43,607 nt of DNA from Acidobacteriota bacterium (GTDB lineage Bacteria; Acidobacteriota; Vicinamibacteria; Vicinamibacterales; JACQTH01): NCBI GenBank assembly GCA_016178075.1, contig JACOUA010000102.1, positions 1 to 43,607 on the forward strand, in the 5' to 3' direction. How positions within the stretch are numbered: the first letter of the stretch is position 1; the number at the start of each line of letters is the position of its first letter. Of the stretch, positions 17,971 to 25,014 are shown piece after piece. Below the pieces are notes generated by a model. It ran no database searches, had not been told where the DNA came from, and worked only from the letters and a program-made list of their open reading frames with translations. The position numbers and the translations under genes were made by a program.

Positions 17971-18501
17971 CTACAGCTCTTCGATGGAGATGGCGGCGTT
18001 CGTATAGACGCAGATATCGGCCGCGATCTTCAGCGCGGTTTCGGCGATGGTGCGCGCGTCGAGCGTGGTGTGCCGGGCGAGGGCCCGCGCCGCCGCAAGT
18101 GCGTAGCCGCCCCCCGATCCAATCGCAACGACGCCATCGTCCGGCTCGATGAGGTCGCCGTTCCCGGACAGGAGAAACGTCGACTTCTGGTCGAGCACGA
18201 TCAGCATCGCTTCGAGCCGCCGGAGGATGCGATCGGTGCGCCAGTCCTTGGCCAGCTCCACGGCGGACCGCTCGAGGTTGCCGCGATACTGTTCCAGCTT
18301 CGATTCGAACCTGGAGAAGAGCGCGAAGGAGTCGGCGGCCGACCCCGCAAAGCCGGCCAGGATCTTGTCATTGTACAGACGCCGGATCTTGCGGGCGCCG
18401 TGCTTGAAGATCTGGTCGCCCAGGGTGACCTGTCCGTCGCCGGCCATCACCACGTGTCCCTGGTGCCGAATCGCGAGGATCGTGGTGGCCTGGAGGATCA
18501 C
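17971..18501 (-). CDS. hslV: ATP-dependent protease proteolytic subunit HslV (ClpQ)
   Basis: 176 residues. It is a threonine protease whose mature form begins at the Thr after a short propeptide: here MILQA is followed by [21 protein letters not shown], so Thr6 would be the nucleophile after self-cleavage. [15 protein letters not shown] and [18 protein letters not shown] are family motifs. The start is GTG with no clear SD. A good minus-strand promoter ends so close to the start that the message may be nearly leaderless. In many bacteria hslV directly follows xerC; here xerC is 17 kb away. Confidence 0.97.
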   Translation of the reverse strand: MILQATTILAIRHQGHVVMAGDGQVTLGDQIFKHGARKIRRLYNDKILAGFAGSAADSFALFSRFESKLEQYRGNLERSAVELAKDWRTDRILRRLEAMLIVLDQKSTFLLSGNGDLIEPDDGVVAIGSGGGYALAAARALARHTTLDARTIAETALKIAADICVYTNAAISIEEL

Positions 18502-18510
18502 TCTAAGACA

Positions 18511-18539
18511 GCTTTATCAGTGGACAGAAAAGGTGTCAA
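18511..18539 (-). promoter_or_regulatory. Candidate sigma70-type promoter of hslVU
   Basis: The minus strand reads TTGACA (18539-18534), a 17-bp spacer, then TAAAGC (18516-18511). The -35 matches consensus perfectly and the -10 is weak. Transcription would start near 18504, only a few bases before the GTG at 18501. Confidence 0.5.
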
Positions 18540-18669
18540 GGAACCGGCCGGACTGCGCACACTTGAGGACATCAAAAAAGGGTCGTGCCCCGTGGCCTGG
18601 ATTTGCGAGATAATCTGGGTTGAACCCTGCGGGCGGCGATGGCAGCGCTGTTGCTCTTCCATAGCTGGA

Positions 18670-18689
18670 TGCCCGGCTCCCGCCGGGCA
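18670..18689 (+). promoter_or_regulatory. 5' UTR hairpin before the PEGA protein
   Basis: An 8-bp perfect stem TGCCCGGC/GCCGGGCA with loop TCCC ends 4 nt before the AGGAG ribosome site of the gene at 18705. A stem with the same TGCCCGG/CCGGGCA core lies before the gene at 43565. Confidence 0.5.
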
Positions 18690-18704
18690 CGATAGGAGCC
18701 TGTC

Positions 18705-19535
18705 ATGACACGGCATCTCACTCGTGTAGCCTTCCTGAGCCTGGTGATGCTGGTCGCCACGCCACTCTATCTCGCGGCGCAGCCACAATCCGAAGGCCCG
18801 CGCGCCGGCCCTGGAGGCGGCGGTCCCGGTAGTGGCGGCGCGGGCGAACGCGGCGGCGGCGGTGGATCCAGCGGAGGCTCGAGCGCCGGATCGGGAATGA
18901 GCGACAGCGGGGGCTCGAGTTCTGGTGGCGGTTCGATGTCGGCCCCATCGCCCACACCCTGGGCGGGGCGCGATTCTGGGATCGAGCGTGCACCGGGACG
19001 TTTTCAGGACGGGCAGCCGGCACACCAGGGACCGCCACCCTATAGCCGCCCCCGGGGCGATCACCCCGCGATCGGCCAGGCGATTCCGCGCTCGGAAGCC
19101 CCCACCCCGCCGGCCCGCTCGTCGGCGACGGCTCCGTACGGTTATTACCCATACGGCTACAACACCTATGGCTACGGCTACAACGGGTATGGGTACGGCG
19201 CTTTTGGCCTCGGCTACTTCTATTACGACCCGATGTGGTGGTCGTACCCCTCGGGTTATTGGTATGGCTACCCCTCGTCCGGCGGTTACGGCGGATACTA
19301 CGAGCAGGGTGCCGTCCGCTTGAAGATCAAACCGGAACACGCAGACGTCTACGTGGACGGCTACTATGTCGGTCAGGTTGACGACTTCGACGGCATCTTC
19401 CAGAGGCTTCGACTCGACTACGGGCCGCACCGCGTCGAAATCAGGGCACGCGGATTCGAGTCGCTGGTCTTCGAGCTTCGGGCCCAACCCGGCCGCACGA
19501 TTACGTATCGTGGAGAGCTGAAGCCGGCTCCGTAA
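18705..19535 (+). CDS. Secreted PEGA-domain protein with Gly/Ser-rich and Tyr/Gly-rich regions
   Basis: 276 residues with a signal peptide (about 1-25, ending LYLAAQ). The mature chain starts with a Gly/Ser-rich region (30-80), then a Pro-rich region. Next is a Tyr/Gly repeat region (about 145-205; YGYNTYGYGYNGYGYG) with WW and YWYGYP pieces. The C-terminal PEGA domain (about 205-276) has the characteristic ADVYVDGYYVGQVDDFDG and HRVEIRARGFE. PEGA domains occur in envelope proteins of diderms and can bind surface components; the exact role is unknown. AGGAG lies 6 nt before the ATG. It is transcribed divergently from hslV. The low-complexity half could phase-separate or bind the cell wall, but this is inference. 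Confidence 0.82.
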   Translation: MTRHLTRVAFLSLVMLVATPLYLAAQPQSEGPRAGPGGGGPGSGGAGERGGGGGSSGGSSAGSGMSDSGGSSSGGGSMSAPSPTPWAGRDSGIERAPGRFQDGQPAHQGPPPYSRPRGDHPAIGQAIPRSEAPTPPARSSATAPYGYYPYGYNTYGYGYNGYGYGAFGLGYFYYDPMWWSYPSGYWYGYPSSGGYGGYYEQGAVRLKIKPEHADVYVDGYYVGQVDDFDGIFQRLRLDYGPHRVEIRARGFESLVFELRAQPGRTITYRGELKPAP

Positions 19536-19541
19536 GCTGAA

Positions 19542-19620
19542 TTTGTTGAATGGTTGATTTGTTGAGCTGTTGATTTTGCCGCCCTCAATCAACAAATCAA
19601 CAGATCAACCATTCAACAAA
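19542..19620. repeat. Palindromic octamer array (TTTGTTGA / TCAACAAA)
   Basis: Here the period is 8 bp: left TTTGTTGA, ATGGTTGA, TTTGTTGA, GCTGTTGA; right TCAACAAA, TCAACAGA, TCAACCAT, TCAACAAA. The arms pair almost perfectly. The right arm runs into the reading frame of the next gene and encodes its first residues. Confidence 0.88.
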
Positions 19621-20004
19621 TCCCTGTCGCTGGCAATCATCGCAGGCGTCTCCGGAGTCTACGACGTCCTGGTCGGCTGCACGCTGCTTCTGGCGCGCCC
19701 GCAGCTCGCGGCGCTGTTCGGCGTGCCCCTACCGGTTCCTCCCATTCACGCCGATCTGAACGGTTTGTTTCTGATGGCCGTGGGATTCGGATACTGGCTG
19801 CCGCTTCGCGATCCCGTGCGTTACCGCGGCTATCTGTGGGTGATGGGACCGCTGCTCAAGGGCGCGGGCGCCGCCGTCTTCATCCTCGATTATCTGCTGC
19901 GCGGCTCGCCGGCAAGCTTCCTGCTGTTTGCGGCGAGCGACGGGACGCTGGCCGTCGCGACGCTGTGGGTCCTGATGGCTACGGCCGGGCGCTCCCGCGC
20001 CTGA
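19570..20004 (+). CDS. Small membrane protein of unknown function
   Basis: Up to 144 residues with about four hydrophobic segments: SLAIIAGVSGVYDVLVGCTLLLA, a central stretch LNGLFLMAVGFGYWL, VMGPLLKGAGAAVFILDYLL, and LLFAASDGTLAVATLWVLMA. I do not recognise the family, although the layout resembles small four-helix DoxX-like or DUF membrane proteins. No ATG exists upstream of the first helix. The only starts that keep the helix are TTG codons at 19570 or 19576, inside the octamer array, so the array apparently supplies the N-terminus (about 17 residues). The last 26 bp overlap the convergent permease gene. Confidence 0.6.
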   Translation: MILPPSINKSTDQPFNKSLSLAIIAGVSGVYDVLVGCTLLLARPQLAALFGVPLPVPPIHADLNGLFLMAVGFGYWLPLRDPVRYRGYLWVMGPLLKGAGAAVFILDYLLRGSPASFLLFAASDGTLAVATLWVLMATAGRSRA

Positions 20005-21358
20005 ACCAGATCATGAGCGGCAGACCGATCGCAATCACGAACACGCCGAACAGCGAGTCGCGCGGCTCCCGCCAGATCGCGTTCACCAGCATCGCTCCAC
20101 TCACGACGATGAAGAGCGCGGGCGCGACCGGATAGCCCCAGGCGCGGAAGGGACGCGGCTCGTTGGGGTGCCGCGCGCGCAGGACGAACAACGCCATCAC
20201 GGCGACCGCCGCGAACAGCACCACGGCGAATCCGGTGTAGGAGGCAAGCTGCGACAGCGTGCCCGACAGAATCAACACGCCGCTCCAGAGGCCCTGCGCG
20301 ACAATCGCAATCGCCGGCGTGCGGTAACGGGCATGCACGCGCGCCGCAGCCGGGAAGAACAGTCCGTCGCGCGCCATCGCATAGTACACGCGCGGCCCCG
20401 CGAGCACCATCGCGCTGACGCTCGCGGCGAGGCTGATGATCGTGAAGAGCGCGATGAGCGTCGCCGTGACGAACCCGAAGAGCCGTTCGGCGACCACGTC
20501 GATCAGCCGCGCGCCGCCGCTGATGAGGCCGGCGAGATCGCCGCCCGGCATCGCATAGAGATACAGAAGATTCAGCAGCAGGTAGATCACGATGACCGCC
20601 ACGGTGCCCAGGCCGAGCGCCTTCGGCACGTTGCGTCCGGGATCGCGAATCTCCTCCGCGACATAGGCCGCGGCGTTCCATCCCGAATACGCGAACATCA
20701 CCGGAATCAGCGCCAGGAGGAAGCCGCCGGGCGACGCCGACGCGCCCTGCGAGAGATGACCGAAGTCGCCATGGCCGATGCTCAAACCGAGCGCGATGAA
20801 GATGACGAGCCCCAGGACCTTGCCGCCCGCGAGCATGTTCTGGACGATCCGGCCCGGTCCGAGACCGCGAATGTGAATGAACGAAAGCCCGACGACGAGC
20901 GCGAGCGCGACGATCGTCTGGCGTGACACGATCAACGGGATCGCCGGGATCGGGATCGTCAGCAGCGGCGTCCTGTCGGCGGCGGCCGGGATGAAGCGGC
21001 CGAGATAATCGGCGACCGCAAGCGAGTTCACCGCGATGGCGCCGGTGAAACCGGCGACGAAGGAGGTCCAGCCGGTGAGAAACGCCGCGATCGGGCCGAA
21101 CGCTTCGCGGAGGTAGACGTACTCGCCCCCCGCGCGCGGGCGCAGCGCGGCGAGCTCCGCATACGACACGGCGCCCGCAAACGCGAGGATGCCCCCGACC
21201 AGCCACGCCGCGAGCATCAGCCGCGGATCGGGGACGTTCAACGCGACGATGATTGGCAGGAAGAAGATGCCGCTACCGATGACGTTGGAGACGACGATCG
21301 CGGCGCCATCGTAGGGACCGAGCCGGCGATGGAGCGCAGGCGTTGTGTCGGTCAACAC
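19979..21358 (-). CDS. APC-superfamily amino acid permease
   Basis: 459 residues with about 12 membrane helices. The first is preceded by LGPYDGAAIVVSNVIGSGIFFLP, the APC signature in helix 1 (GSGIF) that binds the substrate's alpha-amino and carboxyl groups. GGEYVYLREAFGP is helix-3-type, and FAYSGWNAAAYVAEEIRDPGRNVPKAL is the helix-6 region. The tail (PNEPRPFRAWGYPVAP) resembles LAT/YfnA-type transporters. The likely substrate is a neutral amino acid, but the sequence does not decide it. The start is GTG (TTG follows). It lies 6 bp after a small lipoprotein gene, likely the same transcript. Confidence 0.88.
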   Translation of the reverse strand: MLTDTTPALHRRLGPYDGAAIVVSNVIGSGIFFLPIIVALNVPDPRLMLAAWLVGGILAFAGAVSYAELAALRPRAGGEYVYLREAFGPIAAFLTGWTSFVAGFTGAIAVNSLAVADYLGRFIPAAADRTPLLTIPIPAIPLIVSRQTIVALALVVGLSFIHIRGLGPGRIVQNMLAGGKVLGLVIFIALGLSIGHGDFGHLSQGASASPGGFLLALIPVMFAYSGWNAAAYVAEEIRDPGRNVPKALGLGTVAVIVIYLLLNLLYLYAMPGGDLAGLISGGARLIDVVAERLFGFVTATLIALFTIISLAASVSAMVLAGPRVYYAMARDGLFFPAAARVHARYRTPAIAIVAQGLWSGVLILSGTLSQLASYTGFAVVLFAAVAVMALFVLRARHPNEPRPFRAWGYPVAPALFIVVSGAMLVNAIWREPRDSLFGVFVIAIGLPLMIWFRRGSARP

Positions 21359-21364
21359 GAGGCG

Positions 21365-21850
21365 TTAGGACGTGAGCAGCTGCCGGCCGACGCGGTATTC
21401 GCCGATCTTGACCCATTGGGCGGACCCGTGTTTGGCGAAGATCTGCACGGTCGCGTCGACGAACTCCCGATTCTGGAGCATCTCGGCGCGCGGCTGGGTG
21501 CCGGTGTAGCCGCGCGGCGATCGCAGCACGATCGGCTCGCTGGTCTGCCTGCTGGCGAGCGCCTCCCTGAAGGCCCGCACGAAGGCCGACCCCCACTCCT
21601 CCGCTTCGTTGACGCGCCGGAACACGGCGTTCAGCTGGACGCCGGCGATCGCTGCACCGCTGACGTTCGTCACCCGGAACGACACGCTGGGCACGAGCTT
21701 GTTCTTGCCGCCCTCGACGATCCCGGCATCGAACCAGCCGGTCGTGACGTCGACCACCTCGAGCGCCGTGCCGACGTCGGCCGAGCTGCCGCAGGAGGTC
21801 GGAGCGAGGGCGAATGGAATCAGGAAGAGGAGCGACAGGACAGGGCGCAT
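21365..21850 (-). CDS. Small putative lipoprotein of unknown function
   Basis: 161 residues from the ATG at 21850, with AGGAG about 10 nt upstream. The upstream in-frame extension would translate a repeat array and is rejected. A hydrophobic signal ends ALAPTSC, a weak lipobox with Pro at -3, so lipidation is probable but not certain. The mature chain is one beta-rich domain (GTALEVVDVTTGWFDAGIVEGGKNKLVPSVSFRVTN split over several strands) resembling immunoglobulin-like or FxLYD-type folds. The ending is GSAQWVKIGEYRVGRQLLTS. No known catalytic motif is visible. It is next to the permease in the same direction. Confidence 0.65.
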   Translation of the reverse strand: MRPVLSLLFLIPFALAPTSCGSSADVGTALEVVDVTTGWFDAGIVEGGKNKLVPSVSFRVTNVSGAAIAGVQLNAVFRRVNEAEEWGSAFVRAFREALASRQTSEPIVLRSPRGYTGTQPRAEMLQNREFVDATVQIFAKHGSAQWVKIGEYRVGRQLLTS

Positions 21851-21864
21851 ACTGCGGCACTCCT

Positions 21865-22006
21865 GAATTTGAAAATCTGGTAATTGGAAGTCTGGTAATT
21901 GATTGGCCAATTGTCAATTGAGAAATCGACCATTCATTGACAAATCGACCAATCGACCGATTTGACAATCAATCACCAGATGACCAATCACGAGATTTTC
22001 AAATTC
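21865..22006. repeat. Palindromic A/T-rich array (AATTGG / CCAATC type)
   Basis: The outer arms GAATTTGAAAATCTGGTAAT (21865) and GATTTTCAAATTC (to 22006) pair over about 23 bp. Between them are repeated TCTGGTAATTG and AAATCGACC words with near 8-bp spacing. It fills the gap between two minus-strand genes and is much more A/T-rich than its surroundings. Confidence 0.75.
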
Positions 22007-22012
22007 TTATTG

Positions 22013-22855
22013 TCAGAATTCGCGCACTTCCACCTTCGCCCTGGCCTCGTCGCGCGTGAGGCGGCCGGCGCGGAACGCCGACAGGTCGCTGCCCTTGACC
22101 CGGAGCACGACGGTTGTGACGTCGTAGGGCTCGCCCGGCAGCGGGCCGGCATTGTCCCGCGCCGCGATCGTGACCCATTCGTCGTTGCCGATCACGATCG
22201 AGGTGCTGTGATCCAGCATCGCGTTGATGAGCGCGTTCTTCACCTCGGTGGTGTAGGTGTCGTTCGGATCCGGCAGCGCCTGGGTGGACGCCTCGAGTGT
22301 CGCGCCGCTGACCTGCGCGCCGCTCCCGTCGGGCCCCGCGATGGCCATCGAAGGATCGTTCCCGGCCAGCGCCACGACCTGTTCGAGCCGCCGCACCGCC
22401 TCCTCGAGGTCGCGCTTCGCCTGTGCGTCCGCGAGGGTCTGGACGTACCGGCGAACAGATCGGAGCGCGCTTCGGGCGCCCACGTCGTTCTGGTCGAGCA
22501 CGCGGAGGCTCCAGGCGACGCTCTTGCGAACGCCCGGGACCTCGACGTCGAAAAAGACGCCGTAGCCATCGAGCCTGAACCCGCGCGCCCGGGCGTTCCC
22601 CGTCAGCGTCATCATGTTCGGCATCACGGCGTTGATGCGGCGATTCAGCATCGAGGCGCCAATCTCGACCGCCCGTTCGAGCACGCCCTCCATCACGTAG
22701 ATCTGATGGCGCTCCTGAATCTGGCTCGCCGGCGAGGGCGCCGTCGACGCCGGCGGCTGCACCTTCTCCTGGGCGAGGAGGGCCGCCGACGTCACACTCA
22801 CGCATGTCGCGATCACCATCAGCCTGCAGACGAGCGTTGATCCGTTCCCCTTCAC
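22013..22855 (-). CDS. Exported protein of unknown function
   Basis: 280 residues from a GTG with GAGG 7 nt upstream. A signal peptide ends near SAALLAQ. The mature chain contains a helical region (IQERHQIYVMEGVLERAVE), a beta segment (GFRLDGYGVFFDVEVPGV) and a charged helix (AQAKRDLEEAVRRLEQV). It then has ALINAMLDHSTSIVIGNDEWVTIAARDNAGP. The closing segment is TTVVLRVKGSDLSAFRAGRLTRDEARAKVEVREF. I do not recognise the family and see no catalytic motif. It is followed in the same direction by the repeat array at 21865 and the small lipoprotein. A GTGGGG/CCCCAC hairpin lies 22 nt upstream of the start. Confidence 0.7.
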   Translation of the reverse strand: MKGNGSTLVCRLMVIATCVSVTSAALLAQEKVQPPASTAPSPASQIQERHQIYVMEGVLERAVEIGASMLNRRINAVMPNMMTLTGNARARGFRLDGYGVFFDVEVPGVRKSVAWSLRVLDQNDVGARSALRSVRRYVQTLADAQAKRDLEEAVRRLEQVVALAGNDPSMAIAGPDGSGAQVSGATLEASTQALPDPNDTYTTEVKNALINAMLDHSTSIVIGNDEWVTIAARDNAGPLPGEPYDVTTVVLRVKGSDLSAFRAGRLTRDEARAKVEVREF

Positions 22856-22877
22856 GGTCGTTCCTCTTTCTTTGATC

Positions 22878-22901
22878 GCCGTGGGGCCCCACCCCCACGG
22901 C
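22878..22901 (-). repeat. GTGGGG/CCCCAC hairpin element, copy 2
   Basis: Stem GCCGTGGGG/CCCCACGGC, loop CCCCAC, 22 nt before the GTG at 22855. The adjoining flank (GGCTCGC, GCTCGCCGCGCTGG, to about 22936) resembles copy 1. The outer base pairs differ from copy 1 but still pair. Confidence 0.75.
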
Positions 22902-22979
22902 CTGCCACGGCTCGCTTGCGCTCGCCGCGCTGGCTTGTCACAACGATCCGCTTAGTGTGGCCACCTGCGGGCCCCCTCC

Positions 22980-23108
22980 TCAGGGATCGGGGCTCAGGGG
23001 CCAGGGACCGCGAAATCGACTCCTAACGCTTGATCCGCGATCCGTGCCCCTCATCCCTGTCCCTGATGTCTCTTCTCCAATTCTTGGTCCCTGATCCCTG
23101 ACCCCTGA
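22980..23108. repeat. Palindromic heptamer array (TCAGGGA / TCCCTGA)
   Basis: The left arm has TCAGGGA, TCGGGGC, TCAGGGG, CCAGGGA. The right arm has TCCCTGA, TCCCTGA, CCCCTGA, with more CCCTGA words around 23050-23068. It lies directly after the anti-sigma gene's stop. The same word family appears inside the ABC-F gene at 32545. Confidence 0.82.
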
Positions 23109-23114
23109 CTGCCG

Positions 23115-24044
23115 TTACTGTCTTTGCGACACTCGCACGAGATAATTCAGCAGCTCCCGCTGACGCGCGGCTTCCTGGCCGGTCACGCCTTCGAGACGGC
23201 CGAATCCCTGCTCGATGCGGGTCAGATCGACGCGACGCTGCGCCTCAAATTCCCGCACCATTTGAGCCACACGCAGCGCGAGCTCCCTCTGCTGCTGCCG
23301 CTGGATATCGTCGATCTTTCTCTGCTGCCGCCGCTCGCTGTCGTCGATCAATTGACGGAGTCGCTGCAGCAGCTGGCCGTCATCGTTTGCCTGGGCTGCA
23401 GGGCTTGCAGGGCCGGCGGCTCCGAGCGGGCTGTTCTCAGGCCGGCTCGACCCGATCGCCGTGTTCCTCGCCGTCGCCTCGACGAGCGGGCGCGCGCCGA
23501 ACTCGGTCCGCAGCTGGCGCTCGAGCGCCACCAGGTCCGCCCGCCACGGCCTGTCCTGAGCCTGGTCGAAGGGCGCGCTCACCGATTCGGTCGACGCGCT
23601 GTCCGAACGCGTTCCGCCCGCGATCGGAGGTTTCTGCCACCCGGTCCGTACGATGACACCGTCAGCGCCGAACCTGATGTCGAGGTTCGCGATCGCCAGC
23701 ATCGCGCCGAGAACTAGGACCGCGGCCGCCGCCTGCGCCCACCACGCCGAAAAGACGCGGCGGGATGGCTCGCCGACGCGGTCGTGCGCTTCGTCGTGGT
23801 CCGGCTGCACGAGCCGCCACGGACGAATCTCCGACCCGAGCCGCTCGACAATCGGCCCGTCCGGCTCGGCCACCGGCCAGGCCGCGAGCGCCGTGTGGGT
23901 CGCGCGAAGCTGCTGCAATTCCGCAGCGCACAGCGCGCAGCCGTGCACGTGCGCCTCGAGGCGGTGCCGCTCGCTCGCGTCGCACTCGTCGTAGACGAGC
24001 GCCACCAGAGATTCCCGTTCACCGCACTTGCTGTGATTCGTCAT
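23115..24044 (-). CDS. Membrane-bound zinc-finger anti-sigma factor
   Basis: 309 residues. The N-terminus has the ZAS signature H-x3-C-x2-C (His32, Cys36, Cys39 in EAHVHGCALC), which clamps ECF sigma factors. One membrane helix lies at about 99-123 (WWAQAAAAVLVLGAMLAIANL). The extracytoplasmic part ends in a long Gln/Arg/Glu-rich coiled coil (about 220-300; ERRQQRKIDDIQRQQQREL). The gene follows the ECF sigma gene by 15 bp, the standard sigma/anti-sigma pairing. The sequence APFDQAQDRP (about residues 155-165) is encoded by a dispersed DNA repeat and probably has no function. Confidence 0.85.
   Translation of the reverse strand: MTNHSKCGERESLVALVYDECDASERHRLEAHVHGCALCAAELQQLRATHTALAAWPVAEPDGPIVERLGSEIRPWRLVQPDHDEAHDRVGEPSRRVFSAWWAQAAAAVLVLGAMLAIANLDIRFGADGVIVRTGWQKPPIAGGTRSDSASTESVSAPFDQAQDRPWRADLVALERQLRTEFGARPLVEATARNTAIGSSRPENSPLGAAGPASPAAQANDDGQLLQRLRQLIDDSERRQQRKIDDIQRQQQRELALRVAQMVREFEAQRRVDLTRIEQGFGRLEGVTGQEAARQRELLNYLVRVSQRQ
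23553..23574 (+). repeat. Dispersed GTCCTGAGCC-TGGTCGAAGG repeat inside the anti-sigma gene
   Basis: The plus strand GTCCTGAGCCTGGTCGAAGG matches a short repeat scattered through many environmental bacterial genomes (recalled, not searched). It sits in frame in the extracytoplasmic linker and adds no stop codon. Confidence 0.5.
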
Positions 24045-24059
24045 AGGTCGTCATCGTTG

Positions 24060-24722
24060 TCAGGGCGTGGTCGTCGGTTCCGCGGACAGTCCTGCCAGGC
24101 CCATCCCAGCCACCTTGGCCGGCTTGGCGAAGCCGTTCGCCGAGCCTGACGCGATGCCGTGTCGCTCGAGGTGCTTGCGCAGCACCGCGAGTCCTTGATA
24201 AAGGCGGGTCTTGACGGTGCTCAACGGGCACCCGAGCAGATCCGCAATCTCCTGAAACGTCAGCCCGTGGTATTCCTTCAGCACGATCGCCACGCGCTGT
24301 TCGTCCGGTAGCTGCTGCAGCGCGCGGGCGACGGCCCGGCTGAGATCGCGGCGAGCCACCTGATCCTCGATCGTCTCCATCGGGCGCTGACCCGCCGCCA
24401 GCTCCACCAGATCGACACCCTCGGGCGTCCCGACAACCGGCGTCCGGCGCTCCCGGCGGATCCAGTCTCGACACAGATTCAGCGCGATGCGATACAACCA
24501 GGACGAGAACTTCGCCTGGCCCCGAAACCCGGCGAGTCCCCGGTACGCGCGGAGGAACGCCTCCTGACACACGTCGCGCGCGTCCTCCTCACGGCCGATC
24601 ATCCGGTAGGCCAGGGTGTAGATCGGACGCTCCCATCGCGTGATGAGCTCGTTGAAACTCTCGCTGTCGCCGGCGAGCGCACGTGCGACGAGCTCTTCGT
24701 CCTGCAGCGGGGTCAGGGGCAT
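24060..24722 (-). CDS. ECF-type RNA polymerase sigma factor (RpoE-like)
   Basis: 220 residues from the ATG at 24722; a GTG nine codons upstream (24749) is possible. Region 2 has ELITRWERPIYTLAYRMIG, EDARDVCQEAFLRAYRGL and FSSWLYRIALNLCRDWIRR, which bind core polymerase and melt the -10. Region 4 has LQQLPDEQRVAIVLKEYHGLTFQEIADLLGCPLSTVKTRL, a helix-turn-helix for the -35. There are no extra domains. The 25 C-terminal residues (Gly/Ala/Pro/Thr-rich) are not part of the family core. It is likely held inactive by the anti-sigma encoded just downstream and released by an envelope signal. Confidence 0.93.
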   Translation of the reverse strand: MPLTPLQDEELVARALAGDSESFNELITRWERPIYTLAYRMIGREEDARDVCQEAFLRAYRGLAGFRGQAKFSSWLYRIALNLCRDWIRRERRTPVVGTPEGVDLVELAAGQRPMETIEDQVARRDLSRAVARALQQLPDEQRVAIVLKEYHGLTFQEIADLLGCPLSTVKTRLYQGLAVLRKHLERHGIASGSANGFAKPAKVAGMGLAGLSAEPTTTP

Positions 24723-24779
24723 CGAGCGGGGTGAGCAGGGCGCCTGCACAGTGTTAGACGCTGTCTGGAGGTTCTTGGC

Positions 24780-24808
24780 TTTATACGCTGAGTCATCGCC
24801 AGTTTGAA
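24780..24808 (-). promoter_or_regulatory. Candidate promoter of the ECF sigma/anti-sigma operon
   Basis: The minus strand reads TTCAAA (24808-24803), 17 bp, TATAAA (24785-24780). The -10 is good and the -35 moderate. The -35 lies on the edge of the heptamer array at 24806. Confidence 0.45.
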
Positions 24809-24899
24809 GTCCAAAGTCAAGAATCTGACGTCAGTCTCGACCGCAGACCGTCGACTTCCTCACTTTCGACTTCCGACTTCGGACGTCAGACTTCGGACG
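24806..24899. repeat. Heptamer array (GAAGTCC / ACTTCNG)
   Basis: The right part has five exact heptamer registers: ACTTTCG, ACTTCCG, ACTTCGG, ACGTCAG, ACTTCGG. The left part has GAAGTCC, AAAGTCA and scattered GACGTCAG. It lies between the divergent sigma-factor and HTH-receiver genes and overlaps the sigma operon's -35. Confidence 0.8.
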
Positions 24900-24983
24900 A
24901 AACCCTACGAGCCGTCAGTCTATTGTCTATGCTGTCCCCCAGTGGCGGAAAAAGTGTGCAAATCACCCCAGCGGGTGCGACAG

Positions 24984-25005
24984 AGTGATGGTAAAGTGAC
25001 GATAA
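24984..25005 (+). repeat. Tandem 11-bp repeat AGTGAYGRTAA
   Basis: AGTGATGGTAA is followed directly by AGTGACGATAA, ending 9 nt before the ATG of the HTH-receiver gene and overlapping its ribosome-site region. One helical turn per unit suggests a possible operator or translational control site. Confidence 0.45.
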
Positions 25006-25014
25006 AAGGACAAG

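Noticed and set aside
18604-18704. Riboswitch in the leader of the PEGA gene
   Set aside because: The leader has GC-rich stems, but I could not match any known riboswitch core such as the cyclic-di-GMP or SAM motifs.
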